This document shows, in pieces, positions 46,584-54,204 of a DNA stretch of 64,000 nucleotides (positions are counted from its first letter, which is position 1; the number at the start of each line of letters is the position of its first letter). The stretch lies in contig NZ_CP035490.1 of the NCBI RefSeq assembly GCF_004135205.1, forward strand, positions 1,426,001 through 1,490,000, read 5' to 3'. The position numbers were made by a program, and so were the translations under genes. The notes below the pieces were generated by a model that worked only from the letters and a program-made list of their open reading frames with translations, had not been told where the DNA came from and ran no database searches. The DNA comes from Hahella sp. KA22 (GTDB lineage: Bacteria > Pseudomonadota > Gammaproteobacteria > Pseudomonadales > Oleiphilaceae).

Positions 46584-47069
46584 TCAGAGGTCTTCGCGCC
46601 AGCCATCCAGTTTCAACTCCTGGCCTTCCTTGACCGTCTCCATTACGACATAGCTGCGTGACTCCCTCACGCCGGGCAACACCAGTATTTTTTCGCCCAG
46701 CAAAGCCCGGTACTGATCCATATTGGCCACCCTGGCTTTTATCAGATAGTCGAAATTGCCGGAGACAAGGTGACATTCCTGCACTTCGGGAACCTTGATG
46801 ACGGAGTCCTTGAAGTCGGCGAAAACGTCCCTGGAGGTTCGGTTCAAACCGATTTCAATAAACACCACCAAACCCACCCCCAGCTTTTTGGCGTTCAGAA
46901 CGGCTGTGTAGCGCCGAATATAGCCGTCTCTTTCCAGGCGCTTTACCCGCTCAAGGCAAGGAGTAGGGCTCAGGTTCACACGCCGGGACAGTTCACTGTT
47001 ACTAAGGCGTCCTTCACTTTGTAGTTCGCGCAAAATGGCGTGGTCTATGCGGTCCAGCTGCTTTTTCAT
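46584..47069 (-). CDS. lrp: Lrp/AsnC-family regulator
   Basis: A 161-residue regulator from ATG 47069 (MKKQLDRIDHAILRELQSEG). N-terminal helix-turn-helix (SNSELSRRVNLSPTPCLERV), C-terminal RAM ligand domain (EVQECHLVSGNFDYLI). It is divergent from alanine dehydrogenase across 132 AT-rich bases, the classic arrangement for an Lrp-type activator responding to alanine or leucine. The ATG lies well inside the open frame, whose upstream part is AT-rich leader. Confidence 0.93.
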   Translation of the reverse strand: MKKQLDRIDHAILRELQSEGRLSNSELSRRVNLSPTPCLERVKRLERDGYIRRYTAVLNAKKLGVGLVVFIEIGLNRTSRDVFADFKDSVIKVPEVQECHLVSGNFDYLIKARVANMDQYRALLGEKILVLPGVRESRSYVVMETVKEGQELKLDGWREDL

Positions 47070-47201
47070 TTTTTGCCAGTCAAATATGCTGAAAATTATA
47101 AAATAAAAGAATAAAACACTGAGTCTGATTTTAACAACAGAGATAAATTCTGCATACAAAGCGTAGACTGGAATTATTACTAACCTTGAGAGGGCTTATT
47201 A

Positions 47202-48323
47202 ATGATTGTCGGTGTACCAAAAGAAGTAAAAAACCACGAATACCGTGTCGGATTGACTCCCGCCGCTGTCCAGGAGCTGATTCGCAATGGACACAAAGTG
47301 GTGGTGCAAAAGGATGCCGGCGCAGCCATCGACTTCTCTGACGAGCAGTATGTCGCGGCTGGCGCGGAAATCGCAGCTACCGCTGAGCAAGTGTTTGAAG
47401 TCGCCGATATGATCGTCAAGGTGAAAGAACCCCAAGCTCAAGAGCGCGCTATGTTGCGTCCTGGGCAAACCCTGTTTACTTATCTGCACTTGGCTCCAGA
47501 CGTTCCTCAGACTCAAGATCTTTTGAACAGCGGCGCCACCTGTATCGCCTACGAAACTGTTACTGACGCGCAAGGCCGTTTGCCGTTGTTGTCCCCTATG
47601 TCAGAAGTCGCTGGACGCATGAGCATCCAGGCTGCTGCGCGCTGTCTGGAAAAATCCCAGGCTGGCCGTGGTCTGCTGTTGGGCGGCGTTCCTGGCGTGG
47701 AAGCGGCTCTGGTCGTGGTTCTTGGCGGCGGCGTGGTTGGTTTCAACGCCACTCAGATGGCTGTCGGCATGGGCGCGCGGGTTGTTGTGATGGACAAATC
47801 CGTTGACGTACTGAGACGCTTCGACGCGACTTTCGGCAACAGCGTACAAACCGTATTCTCCACTGCGCAAGCGGTTGAAGAGTGGGTGACTCAGGCTGAC
47901 GTCGTAATCGGCGGCGTTCTGATTCCTGGCGCGGCGGCTCCAAAACTGGTTTCTCGCGAAATGGTGAGAAAAATGAAGCGCGGCGCGGCGGTTGTCGACG
48001 TGGCGATCGACCAGGGCGGATGCTTCGAGACTTCTCACGCGACCACTCACGCGGAACCCACTTTTATCGTTGACGACGTGGTTCACTACTGCGTAGCCAA
48101 CATGCCTGGCGCTGTAGCGCGTACTTCTACTCTGGCGCTGACCAACGCAACACTGCCATTCGTTCTGCAACTGGCCAACAAAGGCGCGAAGCAGGCTCTG
48201 GAAGACAACGCCTTCCTGCTGCAAGGTCTGAACGTAGTGAAAGGTAAGCTGACCTGTCCTTCCGTCGGCGTAGCTCAGGACATCGAGTCCCTGACTCCGG
48301 AAGAAGGTTTGGCGTTGCTGTAA
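47202..48323 (+). CDS. ald: Alanine dehydrogenase
   Basis: A 373-residue NAD-dependent enzyme, L-alanine to pyruvate and ammonia. Opening IVGVPKEVKNHEYRVGLTP is diagnostic; the catalytic His is in YLHLAPD, and the Rossmann motif is VLGGGVVGFNATQMAVGMGA. The family length is 370-375. It is a plausible target of the divergent Lrp-type regulator. Confidence 0.97.
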   Translation: MIVGVPKEVKNHEYRVGLTPAAVQELIRNGHKVVVQKDAGAAIDFSDEQYVAAGAEIAATAEQVFEVADMIVKVKEPQAQERAMLRPGQTLFTYLHLAPDVPQTQDLLNSGATCIAYETVTDAQGRLPLLSPMSEVAGRMSIQAAARCLEKSQAGRGLLLGGVPGVEAALVVVLGGGVVGFNATQMAVGMGARVVVMDKSVDVLRRFDATFGNSVQTVFSTAQAVEEWVTQADVVIGGVLIPGAAAPKLVSREMVRKMKRGAAVVDVAIDQGGCFETSHATTHAEPTFIVDDVVHYCVANMPGAVARTSTLALTNATLPFVLQLANKGAKQALEDNAFLLQGLNVVKGKLTCPSVGVAQDIESLTPEEGLALL

Positions 48324-48424
48324 CAGGCGACATTGTTCTAACGGGTAAAACCGTTAAACCTCCGCAAAAGCGCTTCGGCGCTTATGCTCTCTAGTGCATT
48401 GGAGAATGGATTCTCGTCTTCCTT

Positions 48425-48452
48425 GCGGCCCTGAGTGGCCGCTTTTGTTTTT
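48425..48452 (+). terminator. Probable terminator of ald
   Basis: GCGGCC-CTGAGT-GGCCGC followed by TTTTGTTTTT, about 100 bases after the ald stop. Two further hairpins flank it: a UUCG-loop stem at 48368-48383 (AAGCGC/GCGCTT) and TTTTGCGG/CCGCAAAA at 48449-48467. The latter may serve the opposite strand. Confidence 0.75.
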
Positions 48453-48524
48453 GCGGGTGCCGCAAAACAGCGCAGAGGCAGGAGGACGTCCTTGTACTGT
48501 GCGTTTCCTGCTCGGCGGGATGCC

Positions 48525-48635
48525 TTAGTTGGCGTAATACATCCACTCAAAATACTCTCTCATTTCCTGCATAACCGTCACCTCATAGGGGTGGGTTAAG
48601 GCGAACAGCAGACTTTCGTTGGTTTCTGGTTTCAT
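48525..48635 (-). CDS. Small ORF, 36 codons, behind a sigma-54-type promoter
   Basis: Too short to be listed by ORF finders. The ATG at 48633-48635 is preceded at 8-9 bases by AAGGA, and the frame runs 36 codons to a TAA. The peptide starts MKPETNESLLFALTHPYEV and ends EYFEWMYYAN, with mixed acidic and aromatic residues and no signal peptide or helix. It contains E-x3-Y pairs (E24/Y28 and E30/Y34) and an MYYAN end that recall PqqA precursor peptides, but no pqq gene is nearby and the likeness may be chance. A near-consensus -24/-12 promoter lies upstream. Confidence 0.5.
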   Translation of the reverse strand: MKPETNESLLFALTHPYEVTVMQEMREYFEWMYYAN

Positions 48636-48735
48636 AGCTTAAATCCTTCTTCTCAGTGGTTTGATTGAGACAATCCGTCTTCGTTGGGTTGTGGGTCTAT
48701 CGTTTGGTTTGGGACACCTCTTTCACTCCAGTTTC

Positions 48736-48751
48736 AGCATAAGCCGTGCCA
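48736..48751 (-). promoter_or_regulatory. Sigma-54 (-24/-12) promoter of the small ORF
   Basis: On the minus strand TGGCACGGCTTATGCT matches TGGCACG-N4-TTGCW in all but one position, with the GG to GC spacing of ten bases. Transcription would start near 48725 and leave about 90 bases of leader before the small ORF. I saw no clear enhancer palindrome in the remaining part of the gap (48752-48939), in which nothing else is recognised. Confidence 0.65.
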
Positions 48752-48939
48752 GTGGTTTTCAACTTCCGGGCAATTCACTGAAAGCAAAGGAAAAAGCGTT
48801 AATCTTTGAATAGCTTCCATGTAATCGAGGACGTTTTTCCTTCATGTTTCCGCCCCGCATATTTGCTGTAAGCGCCAAGATGGGGCGGTAATCCCGGAGC
48901 CTGGTCAATTAATGTGCGCTTGTGCAGACAAGTGTCGCC

Positions 48940-49713
48940 TCAGTCAATCCTTGCCGCCGGCTCCATCAGCATTTGCAATCGTTCTGCGCGCATCACCAAC
49001 GCCGGGCTTTTTTCATCAAGACCTAAACGGGACAGATGCTCCGTCATCGGATGGTCTGTTTCTCCGACTGTAAGCCTCACCGTTCCCGCAGGGTAGAGCT
49101 TTCCAAATCCTTTCAAACGTACTTTGGTTTTCGTAAGTCGATGCTCCACCTGGGTGTAAATCAGGAGGTTGACGGGAATCACCGGAATGCCGGGCAGTGT
49201 CTCGCCGGTCAAAGTAAAAAGCGTTTCACCGTCAGAACGAACTTGCGCGTGTATCTGCCTGCGTTGGCTGGCGAGAGTGATCTCTGCGGGAAAACGCGGC
49301 AATCCCCACAGCTCTCTGCCTGTTGATAGCGCGCTCTCCGAAGTGACCGGGAGGTCCAAGGGGAAAAAGCCGATACGACGTTGATTAATAGGTAGATACA
49401 AATCCAGCACATTGCTCAAAGGCAAGCTTTCACCTTCTGGCAGTACGGGAATAACCAGCCCGGCCTCTTTATGCGCGCCGATGGCGCAACGCTTGTGATC
49501 ATAGATGCTGACCACAACCAACGTGTGAGAGCCTAATGCAAAAGCCGGTTTGAGCCCGCTGCCCTTTAGCAGGGATGTCGCCGCCTCCACTGAAACGGGA
49601 AAGAATGCATTGATGCAGGCGCTGTCGCGGTAATTGATCGACGCGGAGAGTGCGCCTTTGTCTGTGCTTGGCATGGGAGTTGGAGTGGTTAATCCTAATT
49701 TGACTCCGGTCAT
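48940..49713 (-). CDS. Acetoacetate decarboxylase-fold protein lacking the Lys pair
   Basis: A 257-residue protein of the acetoacetate decarboxylase superfamily. The phrase GRELWGLPRFPAEI aligns with GRELSAYPKKLG of the clostridial enzyme, where the two Lys form and tune the Schiff base. Here the position reads P-R-F, so the classical chemistry is not expected. ADC-like proteins with other residues act as dehydratase-aldolases or binding proteins. GGAGA precedes the ATG by six bases. It is divergent from the Anbu gene; no link is evident. Confidence 0.8.
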   Translation of the reverse strand: MTGVKLGLTTPTPMPSTDKGALSASINYRDSACINAFFPVSVEAATSLLKGSGLKPAFALGSHTLVVVSIYDHKRCAIGAHKEAGLVIPVLPEGESLPLSNVLDLYLPINQRRIGFFPLDLPVTSESALSTGRELWGLPRFPAEITLASQRRQIHAQVRSDGETLFTLTGETLPGIPVIPVNLLIYTQVEHRLTKTKVRLKGFGKLYPAGTVRLTVGETDHPMTEHLSRLGLDEKSPALVMRAERLQMLMEPAARID

Positions 49714-50009
49714 CGGGATGTCTCCGCAGATGGAGTGGATTGAGGCGGCGGCTCCTGGCCGGGTGATTTACACAGATTAACACGAACTTTCCCAGTGGGT
49801 TTGATGTGAGTCAGTTCGCGTAGTCGGCGCGCTTCATACTACGCCGACATCCATCCTGTTCCGCTGTATGGGGCGCGCATTATCCGGGTGAAGAGCTACT
49901 CTCACGCCGGTTGCGTCCGCATATGAATATTAACAAAGAATTTATTGCAAGCATGCGTCGCCAAGTACATTATGCAGCCGATTCCCTGTTGTTTAATGAG
50001 AGCGCGGTC

Positions 50010-50747
50010 GTGACATACTGTTTGGCGATATCCGTTGATGCCGGGTTGGTGTTTGCATCTGATTCCCGTACCAATGCAGGGGTTGATAACGTCAACACCT
50101 ATCCCAAAATGTATTCGTTCAATGTGCCGGAAAAGGCCTTTGTCACCGTGCTGACCTCTGGCAACCTGGCGACCACTCAGTCGGTAGTGAGACGCATCGC
50201 CCGTGACCTGGAAGATCCTTCTGGAGAAGGCGGGCTGGCCGCCTGTAATGATATGAGCGACGCGGCTCGCTATATCGGCGCGTTGAGCGTCGAATTGAAA
50301 AACTATTACGAAAAGGATTTGAAGCAGGGCGCCAATTTCGACTGCACCCTGATCGTTGGCGGGCAATATCACGACGGACCCCATGAGATATTCATGGTCT
50401 ATCCTGAAGGAAACTATATTCAAAGCTCGCCCTATGCGCCGTACCTGCAGATAGGGGAGACGAAATACGGCAAGCCTATTCTGGATCGAGTGATCCGCAG
50501 TAACTCCAGCCTCGAAGCGGCTGCCCGCTGCGCGCTGGTTTCCATGGATTCCACCATGCGCAGTAACTTATCTGTGGCGCCGCCGTTTGATCTTCTGGTG
50601 TATGAGACTGGTAAGCTGGAGCCGGCCCATGTCATGCATTTGAAGCTGAATTCGCCTTATTATGCGACACTGCGTAAGCAATGGAGCGAGGGACTTAAGG
50701 CGTTGTTTAATGAGTTACCGCTTTTCGAGTGGGAGAAAAATAAATAA
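50010..50747 (+). CDS. Anbu, proteasome-like peptidase
   Basis: The long frame begins at 49911, but the start is more likely GTG 50010, because the product then begins Met-Thr-Tyr-Cys-Leu-Ala with Thr exposed after Met removal, as for Anbu and other Ntn hydrolases. Counting that Thr as 1, the active-site Asp is residue 17 in FASDSRTNAGVDN and Lys is residue 32 in YPKMYSF. The 245-residue length fits the family. Anbu is the ancestral proteasome beta-subunit homologue and is usually encoded beside transglutaminase, ATP-grasp and alpha-E genes, as here. Its substrates are unknown. Confidence 0.92.
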   Translation: MTYCLAISVDAGLVFASDSRTNAGVDNVNTYPKMYSFNVPEKAFVTVLTSGNLATTQSVVRRIARDLEDPSGEGGLAACNDMSDAARYIGALSVELKNYYEKDLKQGANFDCTLIVGGQYHDGPHEIFMVYPEGNYIQSSPYAPYLQIGETKYGKPILDRVIRSNSSLEAAARCALVSMDSTMRSNLSVAPPFDLLVYETGKLEPAHVMHLKLNSPYYATLRKQWSEGLKALFNELPLFEWEKNK

Positions 50748-50922
50748 GCGCCAAGGCGCGGTAGTTGCATAAAAGCGCTGCGATAAGATGAATTAACGTA
50801 TTCTTTGACTGGGCGGTCGCCTCCTGTTCTTGTGGCGGAACAAAGGAGTTAGCGAGAGTCAGCCAGGGATGCGTCATAACAATGCAGGCGCTTACTGACG
50901 ATGACTAAGCAAGGGGGTTGCT

Positions 50923-53900
50923 ATGAGTATTCTGGTAGGGATCAGGCATCGAACGACATATACCTATGACCGACTGGTCAGTCTGTCTCCACACACTGTC
51001 CGACTTCGTCCCGCTCCGCACTGCCGCACGCCGATTATCAGTTACAGTCTGAACATTCATCCCAAACCGCACTTCATTAACTGGCTGCAGGACCCTTTCT
51101 CCAACTACGTTGCGAGGCTAGTGTTTCCAGAGAAGACGTCCAAGCTGGAAGTGGATGTGGATCTGGTGGCGGATTTGACTGCTTATAACCCTTTCGATTT
51201 CTTCGTTGAAAGCTTCGCTGAACATTATCCTTTCCAATACCCAGATAAACTGAAGGCCCAACTGGGACCGTTTCTTGTGACGCAAGAGTGGGGACCTCGC
51301 TTTGAAACTTATCTAAAGGCGATGCCCAGGAAGAAAAAGCCGATCAATGACTTTCTGGTCGAAGTGAACCAGAAGCTGTGTAAGGACATTCAGTACAACA
51401 TTCGTATGGAGCCGGGAGTGCAAACTCCGGAGCAGACACTGGAGATAGAGCGGGGCTCCTGCCGGGACACCGCCTGGTTGATGATTCAGTTGTTGCGGCG
51501 AATGGGGCTGGCGGCGCGGTTCGTATCCGGCTATCTGGTGCAATTGACGCCAGACCAGAAATCGTTGGACGGTCCCAGCGGGCCGGAGAGTGACTTCACC
51601 GACTTGCACGCCTGGTGCGAAATATTTGTTCCCGGCGCGGGCTGGTTGGGACTGGACCCAACCTCCGGTTTGTTCGCCGCGGAGGGGCATATTCCGCTTA
51701 CCTGCACTCCCAATCCGGAAGAAGCGGCGCCTATCCTGGGCTCTGTGGATGAGGCGGAAGTCGAATTCAGCTTCTTCAACCAAGTGACCCGCATAAAAGA
51801 AGATCCTCGCGTTACCCGACCCTTTACTGAGTGCGAGTGGGAAGATATTGACGCCTTGGGGCAGCATATCGATGAGACGCTGACCCGCAATGACGTGCGT
51901 CTGACCATGGGCGGCGAGCCGACATTTGTTTCCGTCGACGATATGCAGTCGGCGCAATGGAACACCGATGCAGATGGGCCGGAAAAGCGCCGTCTGGCTT
52001 TTGACCTCTCCCTGCGGCTTAAAAAGCAGTATGCGGAAAACGGTTTTATGCATTACGGTCAGGGCAAATGGTATCCCGGAGAGCCGCTGCCGCGCTGGCA
52101 GTACGCCTTGTATTGGCGCAAAGACGGCGCCCCCCTGTGGCAGGGGCCGGAAGATGCGCTGACCCACGACGCCAAGCCAGATGATGCGCGTGCGCTCATG
52201 GCGGCTTTCTGCCAGGAAATGGGGCTGTCCGACAGTGCGGTGCAACCTTGTTACGAAGACCCTTTCTACTATATGTGGCGTCATGCGCAACTGCCGGCGG
52301 GAGAGGGGCCGCACGGAGATCATGAGGAGCTGGCGCGCCGCACTTTGGCGCAGGTCATGCAAAGGGGGCTGAATCAGGCGGTGGGCTACTGCCTGCCAAT
52401 CGGCCTTAATCAGGTGACAGGCGTTTGGCGCACCTGTATCTGGCGTTTTTTACAGGGAGCGCTGTATCTGAGCCCCGGTAATTCTCCTCTTGGTTTCAGG
52501 CTGCCCTTGGCGAGCCTGTCATCCCAAGAACTCAGCGATGAGTACGAAGTGCATGAACGTGATCCGTTCGCCCCGCTGCCGCAGGAGCTAAAACCCTCTT
52601 CTAAAGCCGAGAGCCGCCCCTTGGCGGAAATGGTGGTTCATACGGCGATGTGCACGGAAGTTCGCGACGGCTATCTGCATGCCTTTATGCCTCCAGTCAG
52701 CACGCTGGAGGAATATGTCGCGTTGCTGGACGCCTTGTCCCGGGCGGCGACGCGAATCAAGCGTCCGGTGCGTATCGAAGGCTATCCTCCGCCTCATGAT
52801 AGCCGACTGGTGAAAATGGTGGTGGCGCCGGACCCTGGGGTGATTGAAGTGAATATTCAACCCGCCTCCAGTTGGAATGAGCTCAAGCAGATTACAGAAA
52901 CGCTTTACCATGAAGCGCGCCTGAGCCGGCTGGGAACGGAAAAGTTCATGTTGGATGGCCGGCACAGCGGCACTGGCGGCGGCAACCATGTGACGCTGGG
53001 TGGGCCCACAGCGGCGGACAGCCCTTTGTTGCGGCGTCCTGACCTGCTGCGCAGCCTGATTACGTTCTGGCAGCATCATCCCAGTCTGTCATACCTGTTC
53101 AGCGGCATGTTCATCGGCCCCACTAGTCAGGCTCCGCGTCTGGACGAGGGGCGGGTAGAGCGGATATATGAGATGGAGATTGCTTTCTCCCATATGCCGG
53201 CGGGAGACGTGCCGCAACCCTGGCTAGTGGACAGGCTGCTCCGCCACCTACTGACCGACCTGACCGGCAACACCCATCGCAGTGAATTCTGCATCGATAA
53301 ACTGTATTCCCCGGACAGCAGCACGGGGCGTCTGGGCATTCTTGAGTTTCGCTCTTTTGAAATGCCGCCTCATGCGCGCATGAGTCTGGCGCAAATGCTG
53401 TTGCTGCGCGCCTGTGTGGCTTTGTTCTGGGAACGCCCCTACAAGCACAAGTTGATTGAATGGGGGCACAGCTTGCATGACCGCTTTATGTTGCCTCACT
53501 TCCTGTGGCGGGATCTGACGGATGTGCTGCAGTTCCTGGCGGATAATGGCTATCCCTTTAAATCCCAATGGTATGAGTCTTTTCTGGAGTTTCGTTGTCC
53601 ACGTGTCGGAACCATGGAGCTTGAGGGCGTTGAACTGGAGCTGCGGCATGCGCTGGAGCCCTGGTTTGTGCTCGGTGAAGAAGCGGCGGCGGGCGGAACG
53701 GCGCGTTACGTGGACTCAAGCATGGAGCGACTGCAGGTCAAGCTCAGACTGGCGACGCCAGAGCGCCATGTGTTGACCTGCAATGGTCGCGTCGTCCCGA
53801 TGTCTCCTGGCGGCGAAGAAGGCTGCTTTGTCGCGGGGGTGCGTTATCGAGCCTGGCAGCCCTGGTCTGCGTTGCATCCCACCATTGGCGTTCACTCGCC

Positions 53901-54201
53901 CCTGGTGTTTGATATTTTCGATACCTGGAATGGCCGCAGCCTGGGCGGGTGCACCTACCATGTCATGCATCCGGGGGGCCGCAGTTACGAACACTTCCCG
54001 GTCAATGCGCTGGAAGCGGAAGCGCGTCGCATCAGCCGCTTTGAGGACATAGGACACACCCATGGACCTTTGATAGCGCCGCCAGTCGTCGATGGCGGCG
54101 GGCGTTTTTATCCTCGTCGCGAGCCCCGCGTCGGCGCTGCGCCGCCAAGGCCCAAGCCCAACGCCAGCTATCCCTTAACCTTGGATTTACGCTACGATTA
54201 A
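50923..54201 (+). CDS. Transglutaminase-like protease fused to DUF2126
   Basis: A 1092-residue protein. Residues 1-90 form the bacterial transglutaminase N-terminal domain (GIRHRTTYTYDRLVSLSPH). The core follows with Cys in ERGSCRDTAWLMIQLLRR, His in DLHAWCEIF and Asp in LGLDPTSGL, a complete papain-like triad. From about residue 320 on it is DUF2126, with DVRLTMGGEPTFVSVDD and HNVTLGG-like and GTGGGNHVTLGG motifs, resembling a glutamine-synthetase/amidoligase-type fold in published predictions. First gene of the five-gene unit after Anbu. Confidence 0.92.
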   Translation: MSILVGIRHRTTYTYDRLVSLSPHTVRLRPAPHCRTPIISYSLNIHPKPHFINWLQDPFSNYVARLVFPEKTSKLEVDVDLVADLTAYNPFDFFVESFAEHYPFQYPDKLKAQLGPFLVTQEWGPRFETYLKAMPRKKKPINDFLVEVNQKLCKDIQYNIRMEPGVQTPEQTLEIERGSCRDTAWLMIQLLRRMGLAARFVSGYLVQLTPDQKSLDGPSGPESDFTDLHAWCEIFVPGAGWLGLDPTSGLFAAEGHIPLTCTPNPEEAAPILGSVDEAEVEFSFFNQVTRIKEDPRVTRPFTECEWEDIDALGQHIDETLTRNDVRLTMGGEPTFVSVDDMQSAQWNTDADGPEKRRLAFDLSLRLKKQYAENGFMHYGQGKWYPGEPLPRWQYALYWRKDGAPLWQGPEDALTHDAKPDDARALMAAFCQEMGLSDSAVQPCYEDPFYYMWRHAQLPAGEGPHGDHEELARRTLAQVMQRGLNQAVGYCLPIGLNQVTGVWRTCIWRFLQGALYLSPGNSPLGFRLPLASLSSQELSDEYEVHERDPFAPLPQELKPSSKAESRPLAEMVVHTAMCTEVRDGYLHAFMPPVSTLEEYVALLDALSRAATRIKRPVRIEGYPPPHDSRLVKMVVAPDPGVIEVNIQPASSWNELKQITETLYHEARLSRLGTEKFMLDGRHSGTGGGNHVTLGGPTAADSPLLRRPDLLRSLITFWQHHPSLSYLFSGMFIGPTSQAPRLDEGRVERIYEMEIAFSHMPAGDVPQPWLVDRLLRHLLTDLTGNTHRSEFCIDKLYSPDSSTGRLGILEFRSFEMPPHARMSLAQMLLLRACVALFWERPYKHKLIEWGHSLHDRFMLPHFLWRDLTDVLQFLADNGYPFKSQWYESFLEFRCPRVGTMELEGVELELRHALEPWFVLGEEAAAGGTARYVDSSMERLQVKLRLATPERHVLTCNGRVVPMSPGGEEGCFVAGVRYRAWQPWSALHPTIGVHSPLVFDIFDTWNGRSLGGCTYHVMHPGGRSYEHFPVNALEAEARRISRFEDIGHTHGPLIAPPVVDGGGRFYPRREPRVGAAPPRPKPNASYPLTLDLRYD

Positions 54202-54204
54202 GCT

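Noticed and set aside
48338-48550. Minus-strand 70-codon ORF at the end of ald
   Set aside because: Crosses three hairpins, including the ald terminator, and has no ribosome site; the 36-codon frame is better supported.
51313-52362. 350-codon minus-strand frame
   Set aside because: Shadow of the transglutaminase/DUF2126 gene, with Arg/Gln-rich noise and no family pattern.
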